33,470 nucleotides of DNA from Piscicoccus intestinalis NBRC 104926 (GTDB lineage Bacteria > Actinomycetota > Actinomycetes > Actinomycetales > Dermatophilaceae). The first letter of the stretch is position 1, and the number at the start of each line of letters is the position of its first letter. Shown here piece by piece: positions 8,568-20,930 of this stretch. The notes under the pieces were generated by a model. It was not told where the DNA came from, ran no database searches, and saw only the letters and a list, made by a program, of their open reading frames with translations. The position numbers were made by a program, and so were the translations under genes. The DNA lies in contig NZ_BCNQ01000051.1 in the NCBI RefSeq assembly GCF_001515525.1, positions 1-33,470 on the forward strand, in the 5' to 3' direction.

Positions 8568-8585
8568 GACGTACTCCTCGACCTC

Positions 8586-8603
8586 GCGTACGCCGTCGTA
8601 CGC
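8586..8603. promoter_or_regulatory. Near-palindrome GCGTACG-N4-CGTACGC upstream of 8567
   Basis: Seven-base arms GCGTACG and CGTACGC flank four bases, directly upstream of the Shine-Dalgarno of the gene starting at 8567. The site lies in the 149-bp gap between the two domain-sharing genes, which otherwise shows no ORF. It could be an operator or a small hairpin in the leader. Confidence 0.25.
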
Positions 8604-8716
8604 GGGGGTGATCGAAAAGGTAGCCGTCGGGACGCGTGCGCGCAGGCGGACAAGCGACAATTCCGACTGTTCAGCAAGGAATCCGGTGCTCGGGGCCCGG
8701 CCCGGGTGCCGGACGG

Positions 8717-10204
8717 TCAGCCGACGAGGCGGAAACCGGCCCGTCGGGCGGCCGACTCGTCGACGAACCAGACGTGCGGATCGGGGTCGTCGTAGATCGG
8801 ATGCCCGGGTGCCGCGAACGTCTTCGTGTCCTCCCACGCCTTGACCCGGTGGCCCAGCGGGATCGCGCCGTCGGCGATCGGTGCCGCCGAGCCGACGCCG
8901 TAGCCACCGTCACGCACCTCGTCCAGGGCCGAGACGCGCCGCCCCGCCCGCACGGATTCCGTTGTCGGGGACGCAGGTTCGGCGTCGCGCGGGGGCGCTC
9001 CGTCCGCCGCGTCCGGTGCCTCGAGCGCCTCGAGCGCCTCGAGCGCCTCGGGCTGCTCGGGCTGCTCGGGCTGCTCGGGCTGCTCGGGCTGCTCGGGCTG
9101 CTCGGGCTGCTCGGACTGCTCGGGCTGCTCGGACTGCTCACCCGGATCGACGGCCGGGAGCGGCGTCGCCTCCGTGAGCGCGGCGCCCCCGCGCAGAGCC
9201 GCGTCGAGGGCGGCCACGGCCCGGTCACGGAAGCCGCGCATCGTCGCGGACTCCCCGACGAGCGGCTCCGCCCCGTGGAACACTCCCGGCTCCGCGTGGA
9301 ACTCGGCCGCGACCCCGGCTCTGGTCAGGCGTCGGGCGTAGATGCGGCTCTCCTCGTAGAACAGATCGAGCTCGCCGACCCCGACCCACGCCGGCGCCAG
9401 CCCGGCGAGGTCGACGCGGCGGGCGGCGGCGGCGTAGGGCTCGGGCATCGTGTGTCCCGGTTCCTGCCCGAGATAGGCCTCCCACGCGACGTCGTTGCTG
9501 CGCTTGGTCCAGCCGAGGCGGCCCTGACTGGGGTGCACCGGATCGAGCACCGTGCGGTCGTCGAGCATCGGGTACAGCAGCAACTGGAAGGCGATCGGGT
9601 GGCGTTCGTCGTGCGCGCGTTGGGCGAGGGAGGCGGCGAGCCCGCCGCCGGCACCGGCTCCGCCGACGGCGATGCGGGCGGGATCGATCCGCAACGAGGA
9701 GGCCTGATCCTGCAGCCAGCGCAGCGCGGCGTAGCAGTCGTCGAGGTCGGCGGGGAAGGGATGCTCGGGGGCCAGGCGGTACTCGACGCTGACCACGAGG
9801 ATGCCCAGGTCGGCGGCCAGTTGCCCGCACACCCCGTGCTCGAACTCCGGGGAACCGGCGACGTGGCCCCCGTCGTGGGCCCACAGCAGCGCGCCGGTCG
9901 TGCCCGTGCGGCTCTCAGGCTCGTACACGCACACGTCGACGGAGTGCCCGTCGGGCGAGGTCACCTGCCGGTGCCGCAGCCGCACGCCCTCGGGCGCTTC
10001 GACGCGGGGTGCCGCCGCAAGCAACCGGCGGAACACCGGGATCCCGCCCGGCCCGGCGAGTTCGGCGGGCACGTACAGCAGGGGACTGCGCAGGTCCGGC
10101 GCCGCCGATTGCACGAGCGAGCGGCGCGATGCGACCCAGGAGACGACGGCCCCGGTGGCGGCGGTCGCCGCGGCCAGGACGATTCGGGTGCTGCGAGAGG
10201 TCAT
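8717..10204 (-). CDS. Alpha/beta hydrolase fold protein lacking the nucleophile Ser, fused to a 'sunset'-type domain
   Basis: The 495-residue protein has three parts. (1) A possible N-terminal membrane anchor or signal, IVLAAATAATGAVVSWVA (8-25). (2) A hormone-sensitive-lipase/esterase fold (about 65-340) with HDGGH (110-114) in place of HGGG, VEYRLAPEHPFPADLDD, GELD (Asp280) and VFHGAE (His310). The nucleophile elbow reads VGGAGAGGG (180-188), where relatives have GDSAGG or GASAGG. Codon 184 is GGT, so the catalytic Ser is Gly and hydrolase activity is not expected. (3) A (PEQ)n/(EAL)n linker (about 356-396), then a 75-residue C-terminal domain (about 421-495) that duplicates the end of the next gene. 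ATG at 10204 gives the whole fold. It may be a binding protein or structural pseudo-enzyme. Confidence 0.82.
   Translation of the reverse strand: MTSRSTRIVLAAATAATGAVVSWVASRRSLVQSAAPDLRSPLLYVPAELAGPGGIPVFRRLLAAAPRVEAPEGVRLRHRQVTSPDGHSVDVCVYEPESRTGTTGALLWAHDGGHVAGSPEFEHGVCGQLAADLGILVVSVEYRLAPEHPFPADLDDCYAALRWLQDQASSLRIDPARIAVGGAGAGGGLAASLAQRAHDERHPIAFQLLLYPMLDDRTVLDPVHPSQGRLGWTKRSNDVAWEAYLGQEPGHTMPEPYAAAARRVDLAGLAPAWVGVGELDLFYEESRIYARRLTRAGVAAEFHAEPGVFHGAEPLVGESATMRGFRDRAVAALDAALRGGAALTEATPLPAVDPGEQSEQPEQSEQPEQPEQPEQPEQPEQPEQPEALEALEALEAPDAADGAPPRDAEPASPTTESVRAGRRVSALDEVRDGGYGVGSAAPIADGAIPLGHRVKAWEDTKTFAAPGHPIYDDPDPHVWFVDESAARRAGFRLVG
9019..9138. repeat. 9-bp tandem repeats encoding EAL and PEQ triplets
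   Basis: Three to four copies of a CCTCGAGCG-type unit (about 9019-9050) are followed by nine copies of GCTGCTCGG (9052-9132, the eighth copy with one change) and a partial copy. On the minus strand they encode the Glu-Ala-Leu and Pro-Glu-Gln linker of the hydrolase-fold protein. Such in-frame 9-mers are prone to slippage and should vary in length between strains. Confidence 0.9.
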
Positions 10205-10392
10205 GCTCCAGTCCTACCCGTTTCGTCGCGCGCTCTATCGGTCGACGCGCGGCTCCCGGCGGGTCGGGCACCACGAGGGGAATCGCCACATCTGCATTCC
10301 CGTCGCCCTCACCCCGACAGGGGCAACCCGGTGACCAGCGCGTTCTCCGACGGGCGGCACCGGTGACCCGGATCGCGATCGTCGATATGGAT

Positions 10393-11763
10393 CTACCTGT
10401 CGGCTGACACGTAGGAGGAGTAGGCGGGCAGGTCGAGAACGCCGTTGCCAGAGAGCCCGATGAGCACGACCTGGCCGTCAGATTCGGCGCGCCGGGCGTA
10501 GTCGAGGGCGCCGGCGACGGCGTGTGTCGACTCCGGCGCCGGGATGATGCCCTCGGCGCGGGCGAAGACCACGCCCGCCGCGAAGGCGTCGTCCTGGGTG
10601 ACCGCGGTGGCCTCGAGCAGCCCGAGTTCGAGCGCGTGGCTGACCATCGGCGCCATGCCGTGATAGCGCAGGCCCCCGGCGTGCAGCGGCGGCGGCACGA
10701 AGTCCTTGCCGAGGGTGTGCAACTTCAGCAGCGGGGTGAGCCCCGCGACGTCGCCGTGGTCGTAGCGGTATTCACCCTGCGTCAGCGACGGGCACGCCGC
10801 CGGCTCGCACGCGACGACCCGCGTCGACGTGCCCTCCCGCAGGTTCTGCCCGATGAGCGGAAACGTCAGCCCCGCAAGGTTGGAGCCGCCGCCGACGCAG
10901 CCGAACGCGACGTCGGCCTGGCGCTCGCCGGCGTCGGCGAGCTGGGTGAGCGTCTCCTGGCCGATGACGCTCTGGTGGAGCATGACGTGGTTGAGCACGC
11001 TGCCCAGCGCGTAGTGGGCCTGCGGGTCGTTGGCGGCGACCTCGACCGCCTCCGAGATCGCCATGCCGAGGGAGCCGGTGGTGTCGGGGTCGGCCGCGAG
11101 CATGGCCCGACCGGCCTCGGTGAGGTCGCTCGGGGAGGGGTGGCACACGCTGCCGTAGGTCTCCATCTGGAAGCGGCGGTAGGGCTTGGAGTCGTAGGAG
11201 GCGCGCACCTGCCACACCTCGCAGGTCATGTTCAGCAGCGAGCAGGCGAGGGCGAGTGAGGCGCCCCACTGCCCGGCTCCGGTCTCGGTCGTCAGCCGCG
11301 TGATGCCCTCGGCGGCGTTGTAGTACGCCTGGGCCACAGCGGTGTTCGGCTTGTGCGAGCCGGCGGGGGAGACGCCCTCGTACTTGTAGTAGATGCGCGC
11401 CTTGGTGCCCAGGGCCCGCTCCAGGCGCCGCGCCCGGACGAGCGGCGAGGGCCGCCACAACGCGTAGATCTCGCGCACCGCCGCCGGGATCTCGATGTAC
11501 CGCTGCGTGCTGACCTCCTGCAGGATCAGCCCCATCGGAAACAGCGGCGCGAGGTCGTCGGGGGTCAGCGGCTCGCGGGTGCCGGGGTGCAGCGCCGGGG
11601 GAGTCGGCTCGGGCAGGTCGGCGTTCAGGTTGTACCAGTGCGTCGGTACAGATGAGGGGACGCTCGCCCCGAGCGGCTCGAGCGCCGGGTTCGCGGGCGC
11701 GGGGTTCGCCGGCGCGACCGCGGGCTCGGTGGTGGTCTCGGTGGTGCTGGCGTCGTCGCTCAC
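10393..11763 (-). CDS. trpB: Tryptophan synthase beta-like protein, TrpB2 type
   Basis: The 456-residue PLP enzyme belongs to the TrpB2 branch, recognised by the N-terminal block [27 protein letters not shown], and [19 protein letters not shown] with the Schiff-base Lys in SHKPN. Phosphate-binding CVGGGSN and LSGNGVLDL follow. TrpB2 joins indole and serine, or acts on O-phosphoserine, usually without TrpA. No trpA or other trp gene is nearby, which fits a stand-alone role such as indole salvage. The first 30 residues (Thr/Pro/Ala-rich) are extra. GTG at 11763 has AGAGGGA about 6 bp upstream. Intergenic DNA on both sides (188 bp towards 10204, 142 bp towards 11906) suggests a monocistronic unit. 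Confidence 0.9.
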   Translation of the reverse strand: MSDDASTTETTTEPAVAPANPAPANPALEPLGASVPSSVPTHWYNLNADLPEPTPPALHPGTREPLTPDDLAPLFPMGLILQEVSTQRYIEIPAAVREIYALWRPSPLVRARRLERALGTKARIYYKYEGVSPAGSHKPNTAVAQAYYNAAEGITRLTTETGAGQWGASLALACSLLNMTCEVWQVRASYDSKPYRRFQMETYGSVCHPSPSDLTEAGRAMLAADPDTTGSLGMAISEAVEVAANDPQAHYALGSVLNHVMLHQSVIGQETLTQLADAGERQADVAFGCVGGGSNLAGLTFPLIGQNLREGTSTRVVACEPAACPSLTQGEYRYDHGDVAGLTPLLKLHTLGKDFVPPPLHAGGLRYHGMAPMVSHALELGLLEATAVTQDDAFAAGVVFARAEGIIPAPESTHAVAGALDYARRAESDGQVVLIGLSGNGVLDLPAYSSYVSADR

Positions 11764-11810
11764 GGCAGTTCCCTCTCGTCGGCGCTCAGGCTACCCACCC
11801 ACTTCCCTCG

Positions 11811-11872
11811 AAACTGCGTGTCGTGGTGAGAACTGCTGTCCGTACCGCAGCTCTCACCACGACACGCAGTTT
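11811..11872. repeat. Palindromic ~70-nt repeat, copy A
   Basis: Twenty-base arms (11811-11830 and 11853-11872; AACTGCGTGTCGTGGTGAG core) are exact reverse complements around a 22-nt centre with its own short CTGC...GCAG stem. The same element, in opposite orientation judged from the centre, is at 25539-25608. It lies between the divergent starts of trpB2 and the kinase gene. It resembles REP or MITE-like intergenic repeats. Confidence 0.75.
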
Positions 11873-11905
11873 TCGCGGTCGTTGCGGCTGGGGTAGACAG
11901 GGGAG

Positions 11906-12778
11906 ATGAGCCGAACGCCGCTGGATCCCGTGCTCGAGCCGCTCGTCGAGGGACTCGATGTCCGCTCCGCGCGACGGGTGCACGGCGGTGACATCGCGGT
12001 CTCCTATCGCCTGGAGACGGCCGACGGGCCGCTGTTCGCCAAGACCCATCCGCGGCCGACGCCCGACCTGTTCGAGCGGGAGGCCGCGGGGTTGCGGGCG
12101 CTGCGCGAGCACGCGCCGGCGCCGCTGCGGGTGCCGCAGGTGCTGCGCGAGTCGCCGCACGGTCTCGTGCTGGAGTGGATCGAGGAGGGCCGGCGCCGCG
12201 GTGGCCGCACCGAGTCCGAGCTCGGAGCCGGGCTGGCCGGCCTGCACCGCACGTCGAACCCGACGTTCGGCGGGCTCGACGGCGACGTCTCCGGCTACCT
12301 GGGCTCGGTCGAGGTCGACCTCACGCCCTCGACCGATTGGCCGAGCTTCTACGTGCACCGCCGCGTCGCGCCGCTGGTCGAGCGGGCGATCCGCGAGGGG
12401 AGTCTGGACCCGCGGGCTCGGGGGCTGCTGGAGCGCGTCGAGCCGCGTGCCGCGGAGATCTGCGGGCCGGCCGAGCCGCCGGCGCTCGTGCACGGCGACC
12501 TGTGGGGCGGCAACCGCCTCGTCGACGCGGACGGCACGAACTGGCTCATCGACCCGGCCTGCCACTGGGGCCACCGCGAGTACGACCTCGCGATGATGCA
12601 GCTGTTCGGCGGATTCGGACCGGAGTGCTTCGAGGCCTACGACGAGGCGTCCCCCCTCGACGCCGGCTGGCGCCAGCGGGTCTCGTGGTATCAGGTCACG
12701 CCGCTGCTCGTGCACGCGATCCTCTTCGGAGGCGGTTACGGCGACGCCGCCCTGCGCGCCCTCGCCCGCTACGCTTGA
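11906..12778 (+). CDS. Fructosamine kinase-like protein
   Basis: The 290-residue cytoplasmic protein has the aminoglycoside-phosphotransferase-like kinase fold of the fructosamine kinase family. Family members phosphorylate sugar adducts on protein lysines and start deglycation; bacterial members may act on ribulosamines. Visible motifs are PLFAKTHP (Lys46, ATP), EREAAGLRALRE (about 57-68), LVHGDLWGGN (catalytic Asp198) and WLIDPACHWGHREYDLAM (Mg2+-binding Asp216), with length as expected. ATG at 11906 follows AGGGGAG with close spacing. It is divergent from trpB2, with a palindromic repeat in between, and no operon partner is seen. Substrate is inferred from family only. Confidence 0.88.
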   Translation: MSRTPLDPVLEPLVEGLDVRSARRVHGGDIAVSYRLETADGPLFAKTHPRPTPDLFEREAAGLRALREHAPAPLRVPQVLRESPHGLVLEWIEEGRRRGGRTESELGAGLAGLHRTSNPTFGGLDGDVSGYLGSVEVDLTPSTDWPSFYVHRRVAPLVERAIREGSLDPRARGLLERVEPRAAEICGPAEPPALVHGDLWGGNRLVDADGTNWLIDPACHWGHREYDLAMMQLFGGFGPECFEAYDEASPLDAGWRQRVSWYQVTPLLVHAILFGGGYGDAALRALARYA

Positions 12779-12782
12779 CCGA

Positions 12783-12823
12783 CCGAAGGCTGCCCTCACC
12801 GGCCGAAGGCTGCCCTGTCGGCC
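12783..12823 (+). terminator. Tandem 20-bp repeat with weak hairpin after the kinase gene
   Basis: CCGAAGGCTGCCCT occurs at 12783-12796 and again at 12803-12816. The second copy forms a small hairpin GGCCGA (12801-12806) / TCGGCC (12818-12823) followed by GTTATT. It may act as a weak terminator before the toxin-antitoxin promoter. Confidence 0.35.
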
Positions 12824-12855
12824 GTTATTCCCTGAGAACGACGTGAGTCTGCATC

Positions 12856-12895
12856 GTCTAGACTCTTCACAGTCTAGATCGCTTGCGGTCTAGAC
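12856..12895. promoter_or_regulatory. Three GTCTAGA sites at 16-bp spacing, operator/promoter of the TA pair
   Basis: GTCTAGAC starts at 12856, GTCTAGAT at 12872 and GTCTAGAC at 12888, each exactly 16 bp apart. The last two also form AGTCTAGA-N10-TCTAGACT. The final TAGACT (12891-12896) is a plausible -10, which would put the transcript start at about 12903, the ATG of the toxin. This is the arrangement expected for autoregulation by the antitoxin or toxin-antitoxin complex. Confidence 0.65.
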
Positions 12896-12902
12896 TGTGC
12901 GG

Positions 12903-13277
12903 ATGGGGGAGTGGGACGTCGACCTGAAGCACATCGCTGACTGGTTGATGTCTCTTGACGACGGCAGCTATGAACACGTCATCGCGGCCACTCGACTGCT
13001 CCGAGTGCATGGCCCACACCTCGGGCGGCCTCTGGTCGACTCGATCACCGGTTCGCGGCACAAGAACATGAAGGAACTGCGGCCTGGCTCTTCCGGGCGA
13101 AGCGAGGTGCGAATCCTGTTTGCGTTCGACCCCGCCCGACGCGCCATTCTGCTCTACGCGGGAGACAAGTCGGGCCGCTGGAACACCTGGTATCGCGACG
13201 CCATACCGATCGCCGATGAGTTGTTCGATGCGCACCTGAAGGCGATCGGGCGAGCGAGAAAGTCGAAGGGGAGTTGA
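12903..13277 (+). CDS. HigB/RelE-type toxin of a type II toxin-antitoxin pair
   Basis: The 124-residue protein resembles the phage-derived Gp49-like/HigB group of mRNA-interferase toxins. Recognisable segments are LGRPLVDSITGSRHKNMKEL, RPGSSGRSEVRILFAFDPAR and AILLYAGDKSGRWNTWYRDAIPIADELF, the core beta-sheet with basic residues expected to contact mRNA. Toxin precedes antitoxin, as in HigBA systems. ATG at 12903 has no Shine-Dalgarno but lies 7 bp after a -10-like TAGACT, so leaderless translation is likely; a GTG at 12897 is the alternative. Lower GC than the flanks and a truncated neighbour gene suggest horizontal entry. Confidence 0.82.
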   Translation: MGEWDVDLKHIADWLMSLDDGSYEHVIAATRLLRVHGPHLGRPLVDSITGSRHKNMKELRPGSSGRSEVRILFAFDPARRAILLYAGDKSGRWNTWYRDAIPIADELFDAHLKAIGRARKSKGS

Positions 13278-13279
13278 GT

Positions 13280-13588
13280 TTGTTGGCAACGTCTATCGAG
13301 GACATGGAGCGCCGCCGCCCCGTCGACGCGGAACGGGTGGAGCGACTGCAGCACGAGATGATGGCGCAGGTGCGCGCCTACCGCCTTCGCGAACTGCGCG
13401 AACAGGCCGAGATGACCCAGACCGATGTCGCCGAGAGAATCGGCACAGGTCAGCGTCGTGTCTCGAAGATCGAGCACGGCGACATCGAGCACACGCGCGT
13501 CGACACATTGCGTCGTTACGCCGAGGCGCTGGGCGGCACCCTGCACGTCGAGATCGAGGTGGGTGACAGGCGGATGACGATCGCCTGA
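13280..13588 (+). CDS. HigA/XRE-type antitoxin
   Basis: The 102-residue protein carries an XRE helix-turn-helix in its second half: LREQAEMTQTDVAERIGTG, QRRVSKIEHGDIEHTRVDTL and RRYAEALGGTLHVEIEVGD. The N-terminal half is helical and charged and probably wraps the toxin. Several TTG codons could start it. TTG at 13280 is chosen because AGGGGAG ends 6 bp upstream; TTG at 13274 would overlap the toxin stop as TTGA. It should repress from the GTCTAGA sites upstream of the toxin gene. Confidence 0.8.
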   Translation: MLATSIEDMERRRPVDAERVERLQHEMMAQVRAYRLRELREQAEMTQTDVAERIGTGQRRVSKIEHGDIEHTRVDTLRRYAEALGGTLHVEIEVGDRRMTIA

Positions 13589-13678
13589 TTGCCTACCTCG
13601 GCGAAGACCGGCGTGAGCTGCCGCAACAAGTACGGTCACGGGTTCTCCATGGCCTCCCGCACCTACCGGCTCTGGTAG
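13589..13678 (+). pseudogene. C-terminal remnant of a DUF6636-like protein
   Basis: Directly after the antitoxin stop, in the same frame, 29 codons read ...AKTGVSCRNKYGHGFSMAS then RTYRLW and a TAG at 13676-13678. The pattern GVxCRNxxGHGFxxxRxxYRLW/F is, to my recollection, the extreme C terminus of small secreted actinobacterial DUF6636 proteins. No start codon or signal peptide accompanies it, so it is the tail of a gene whose front was lost, perhaps when the toxin-antitoxin pair entered. Confidence 0.5.
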
Positions 13679-13695
13679 CCGCCGACGACGCGAAG

Positions 13696-14541
13696 CTATG
13701 CGCGGGCGCGGCTCATGCCCGACTCGAGGCGGGTCAGGTGCAGGGCGAGGTAGACCACCTCGTCGTCGGAGACGGTGTGGTCCAGGCGCATCTCCAGCAG
13801 CGCACGCAGCCGCTGGGCCAGTTGATAGGCCCGGGGGCTGCGCGCCTGCAGCGCGGAGCCGACGGCGCCGACCTGGTCGTCGAGCTGGGTGCCGGTGCGC
13901 GCGCGGGCGAAGAAGTAGCGCAGGTGCGCGGCGAACCGGGCGGCGTCGATGGAGGCGGGGTCGAACCGGTCTCCGTACGCCCGCGCGAGGGTGTCGAAGA
14001 TCTGCCCGATGAGCGCCGACTGCACGAAGGTCTCGGCCATGCTCGCGCTGCCGGTCACCGCGTGGAACAGGTGCATGGCCAGGGCGATCGCCTCGCCCTG
14101 CGGCAGGTCGAGCCCGAGCCGCTCGTTGAGCCGGGCGAGCAGCCGTTCGGCCATCGCCAGCTCCTGCGGATGCAGGTGCGCCACCTCCGCGCGCAGCGGA
14201 TAGACCATCGGCTCGCCGCGCGCGACCCGCTCGATGGCCTGATGCACGTGGTCCGCGACGGCGACCACCGCCAGCGCCGGCACCGTCGCGCCGAGGTCGC
14301 GAACCGCCTCCGCGAACAGCTCCTCGACGAGCCGCAGCCGCTCCGGAGGGATGTCCGCGAGCACCTGCCCGACGGAGTCCGGGTTGTCGGCCGGCACGAA
14401 CCGGCGCGCGATGAGCTCCTCGCGCACCGCCGACCCCGGGCGGGCCTGGAACCCCAGGCCGCGCCCGGTGAGCACGACCTCCCGGCCGAGCTCGTCGCGG
14501 GCGAGCACCACGTTGTTGTTGAAGACCCGCAGGATCTGCAT
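13696..14541 (-). CDS. licT: BglG/LicT-family transcription antiterminator
   Basis: The 281-residue RNA-binding regulator has a CAT RNA-binding domain (1-55: MQILRVFNNNVVLARDE, VVLTGRGLGFQARPG) and two PTS regulation domains (about 65-170 and 171-281). The histidines expected to be phosphorylated by the PTS are present: His100 in DHVHQAIER and His160 in MHLFH (PRD1), and His206 in AAHLRYF and His268 in ALHLT (PRD2). ATG at 14541 has GAGGAGG upstream. It is the last gene of the beta-glucoside operon, 52 bp after the second glycosidase, and its target is the RAT hairpin at 19510-19539. Being inside the operon it controls would give positive feedback. Confidence 0.93.
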   Translation of the reverse strand: MQILRVFNNNVVLARDELGREVVLTGRGLGFQARPGSAVREELIARRFVPADNPDSVGQVLADIPPERLRLVEELFAEAVRDLGATVPALAVVAVADHVHQAIERVARGEPMVYPLRAEVAHLHPQELAMAERLLARLNERLGLDLPQGEAIALAMHLFHAVTGSASMAETFVQSALIGQIFDTLARAYGDRFDPASIDAARFAAHLRYFFARARTGTQLDDQVGAVGSALQARSPRAYQLAQRLRALLEMRLDHTVSDDEVVYLALHLTRLESGMSRARA

Positions 14542-14593
14542 CAGTGGCCTCCTCTCCCTCGAACGGCCCGGCCGGGCGGGCGCGCCGCGGCGC

Positions 14594-19425
<4,832 letters not shown>

Positions 19426-19478
19426 CGAATCCTCCTCGATTCGTGTGTGGTTCCTCGCTGCACCAGTGCCCCGGGCAT

Positions 19479-19516
19479 AAAAAAAAGACCCGGGACACCA
19501 CACGGTCCCAGGTCTT
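19479..19516 (-). terminator. Intrinsic terminator in the bgl operon leader
   Basis: On the minus strand AAGACCTGGGAC and GTCCCGGGTCTT form a stem with one mismatch around a short loop, followed by eight T (19486-19479). It is a textbook Rho-independent terminator 54 bp upstream of the PTS start codon. Its first arm overlaps the end of the RAT sequence, so the two structures exclude each other. Confidence 0.92.
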
Positions 19517-19539
19517 GCCTCCGCGAGGAGTCACAATCC
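19510..19539 (-). promoter_or_regulatory. Ribonucleic antiterminator (RAT) for BglG/LicT
   Basis: Reading the minus strand from 19539, GGATTGTGACTCC, then TCGC, then GGAGGCAAGACCT fits the ~30-nt RAT consensus of bgl/lic operons (GGATTGTxACT...GGCAAAACCT). The last bases form the 5' arm of the following terminator. Binding of the LicT-like protein encoded at 13696-14541 should stabilise this hairpin and allow read-through. Confidence 0.92.
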
Positions 19540-19564
19540 TGTTGAGCTGCTCAGCTCGTGTCCG

Positions 19565-19594
19565 AACCTACCCGAACTCGGCGCGCCGCGGCAA
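19565..19594 (-). promoter_or_regulatory. Predicted bgl operon promoter
   Basis: TTGCCG (19594-19589) and TAGGTT (19570-19565) on the minus strand are separated by 18 bp, giving a start at about 19557 and a short leader before the RAT. A GAGCTG/CAGCTC inverted repeat lies in the first transcribed bases. Carbon control sites were not recognised. Confidence 0.5.
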
Positions 19595-19650
19595 GCTTTC
19601 GGTCCGATCGGTTCCGGACGCGGGTGCACCGGCGGGGCGATCCGGACATA

Positions 19651-20817
19651 TCACAAGGTGATGTCCAGATACCGATCGAGGTCGAGCGTGGCGCGGGCTC
19701 CTAGGTCGTCGCGGTGCTGCTCCAGCCAGTCCTGCGCGTGCTCCCAGCCGAGGTCGTGCAGCTCGGCCACCGAGCTCAGCGTGGCGGCCGCCTTCGTGGC
19801 CGGGCTGAGCTCGGCGAGGTCGTCGCCTCCGTCGATGCAGTGCAATCGCAGGTTCGCCACGCGCGCCAGCCCGTCGGCGCTCTCGGCGAGCCGGCGCAGG
19901 CCGTGCGCGCCCGAGGCCGGCGCCTGGGGAGTCGTGCCGGAGCCGGCGGTGTGTAGCAGCCGTCGCATGAGCGCCAGCGTCCGCAGGTCCTTGAGCAGGG
20001 TGGCGTTGAAGACGATCTCGTTCATCCGGTCGAGGATCTCCGTCGCCGTCCGCGGTTCGCGCCGGCGCTGCGCGGGGTTGATCTGCACGATCAGCACATC
20101 GTCGGCGACCGTCTTCGCGACGAGCGGCAGCAGGGCCGGGTTGCCGGCGTACCCGCCGTCCCAGTAGGGCTGACCGTCGATGTGCACCGCCTGGAAGAGC
20201 GTCGGCAGGCACCCGGAGGCGAGCACGACGTCGATCGTCGTCTCGTGACAGCCGAAGAGCCGCAGCCGGCCGGTGCGCACCTCGGTGGCGGCGATGAACA
20301 GCTGTAGCTGCGTGCAGTTGCGCACGGCGTCGAAGTCGATGGTCTCGGCGAGGATGTAGCGCAGCGGGTTGAGGTTCCAGGGGTTGGACTCGTACGGCGA
20401 GACCGCCGCCGACCACGCGGCGTTCCAGACGAGGGCGGCCTGTTGCGGCCAGCTCGACAACGGTCCGAGGGTCGCGAGCCAGGCGCGTTGCCAGGCCTGC
20501 GCGGCGCGGGCCCACGGCTCCAGCGGTGTGCCGCTGGTCAACGCGACTCCTGGCTCGGCGAGCCACGAGCCCAGGCGACCCACCGTCTCCCAGACGCGGC
20601 GCAGGTTCGCCCGCGCCTCCTCGCGCCCGCCGCTGTTCAACCCGGCGGCGAGGGCGGCCGCGTTGACGGCCCCGGCGCTCGTGCCGCTGATCCCGTCGAA
20701 GCGGATGCGCTCCTCGATCAGGAGCCGGTCCAGCACCCCCCACGTGAACGCACCGTGCGCGCCACCGCCCTGAAGGGCCACATCGACGTGGATCGTGCCG
20801 CGCTCTGCCTGTGACAC
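19651..20817 (-). CDS. Patatin-like phospholipase family protein
   Basis: The 388-residue protein has the patatin catalytic dyad: oxyanion loop ALQGGGAHGAFTWG (about 14-26), nucleophile elbow GISGTSAGAVNAAAL (Ser46) and DGG in GQPYWDGGYAGNP (Asp about 210). It should hydrolyse acyl esters of lipids. CHETTIDVVLASGCLPTLFQ resembles the long bacterial branch often annotated near polyhydroxyalkanoate genes, none of which is here. GTG at 20817 is preferred because GGGAGG lies 5 bp upstream; an ATG at 20847 has a poor site. No signal peptide. A small imperfect hairpin overlaps the stop codon. Confidence 0.88.
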   Translation of the reverse strand: MSQAERGTIHVDVALQGGGAHGAFTWGVLDRLLIEERIRFDGISGTSAGAVNAAALAAGLNSGGREEARANLRRVWETVGRLGSWLAEPGVALTSGTPLEPWARAAQAWQRAWLATLGPLSSWPQQAALVWNAAWSAAVSPYESNPWNLNPLRYILAETIDFDAVRNCTQLQLFIAATEVRTGRLRLFGCHETTIDVVLASGCLPTLFQAVHIDGQPYWDGGYAGNPALLPLVAKTVADDVLIVQINPAQRRREPRTATEILDRMNEIVFNATLLKDLRTLALMRRLLHTAGSGTTPQAPASGAHGLRRLAESADGLARVANLRLHCIDGGDDLAELSPATKAAATLSSVAELHDLGWEHAQDWLEQHRDDLGARATLDLDRYLDITL

Positions 20818-20930
20818 TGAGCCTCCCCGCGTGGCGTGCAACGACATTCCGCCGTTGAGCGTAGACCAGGCGGTCCCGCGGTGTTCGCGGACGGAACGAT
20901 TCGTGCGGCCGACCGGGCCGGAGCGTGACG

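Noticed and set aside
9019-9138. CRISPR-like array
   Set aside because: The 9-bp units are tandem without spacers and encode PEQ/EAL linkers in the right frame of a gene.
10205-10392. Terminator between trpB2 and the hydrolase-fold gene
   Set aside because: The repeated CCGGTGACC blocks there are direct, not inverted, so no convincing hairpin was found.
10393-11763. Part of a tryptophan biosynthesis operon
   Set aside because: The protein is of the TrpB2 branch and no trpA, trpC or trpD-like gene lies within the window.
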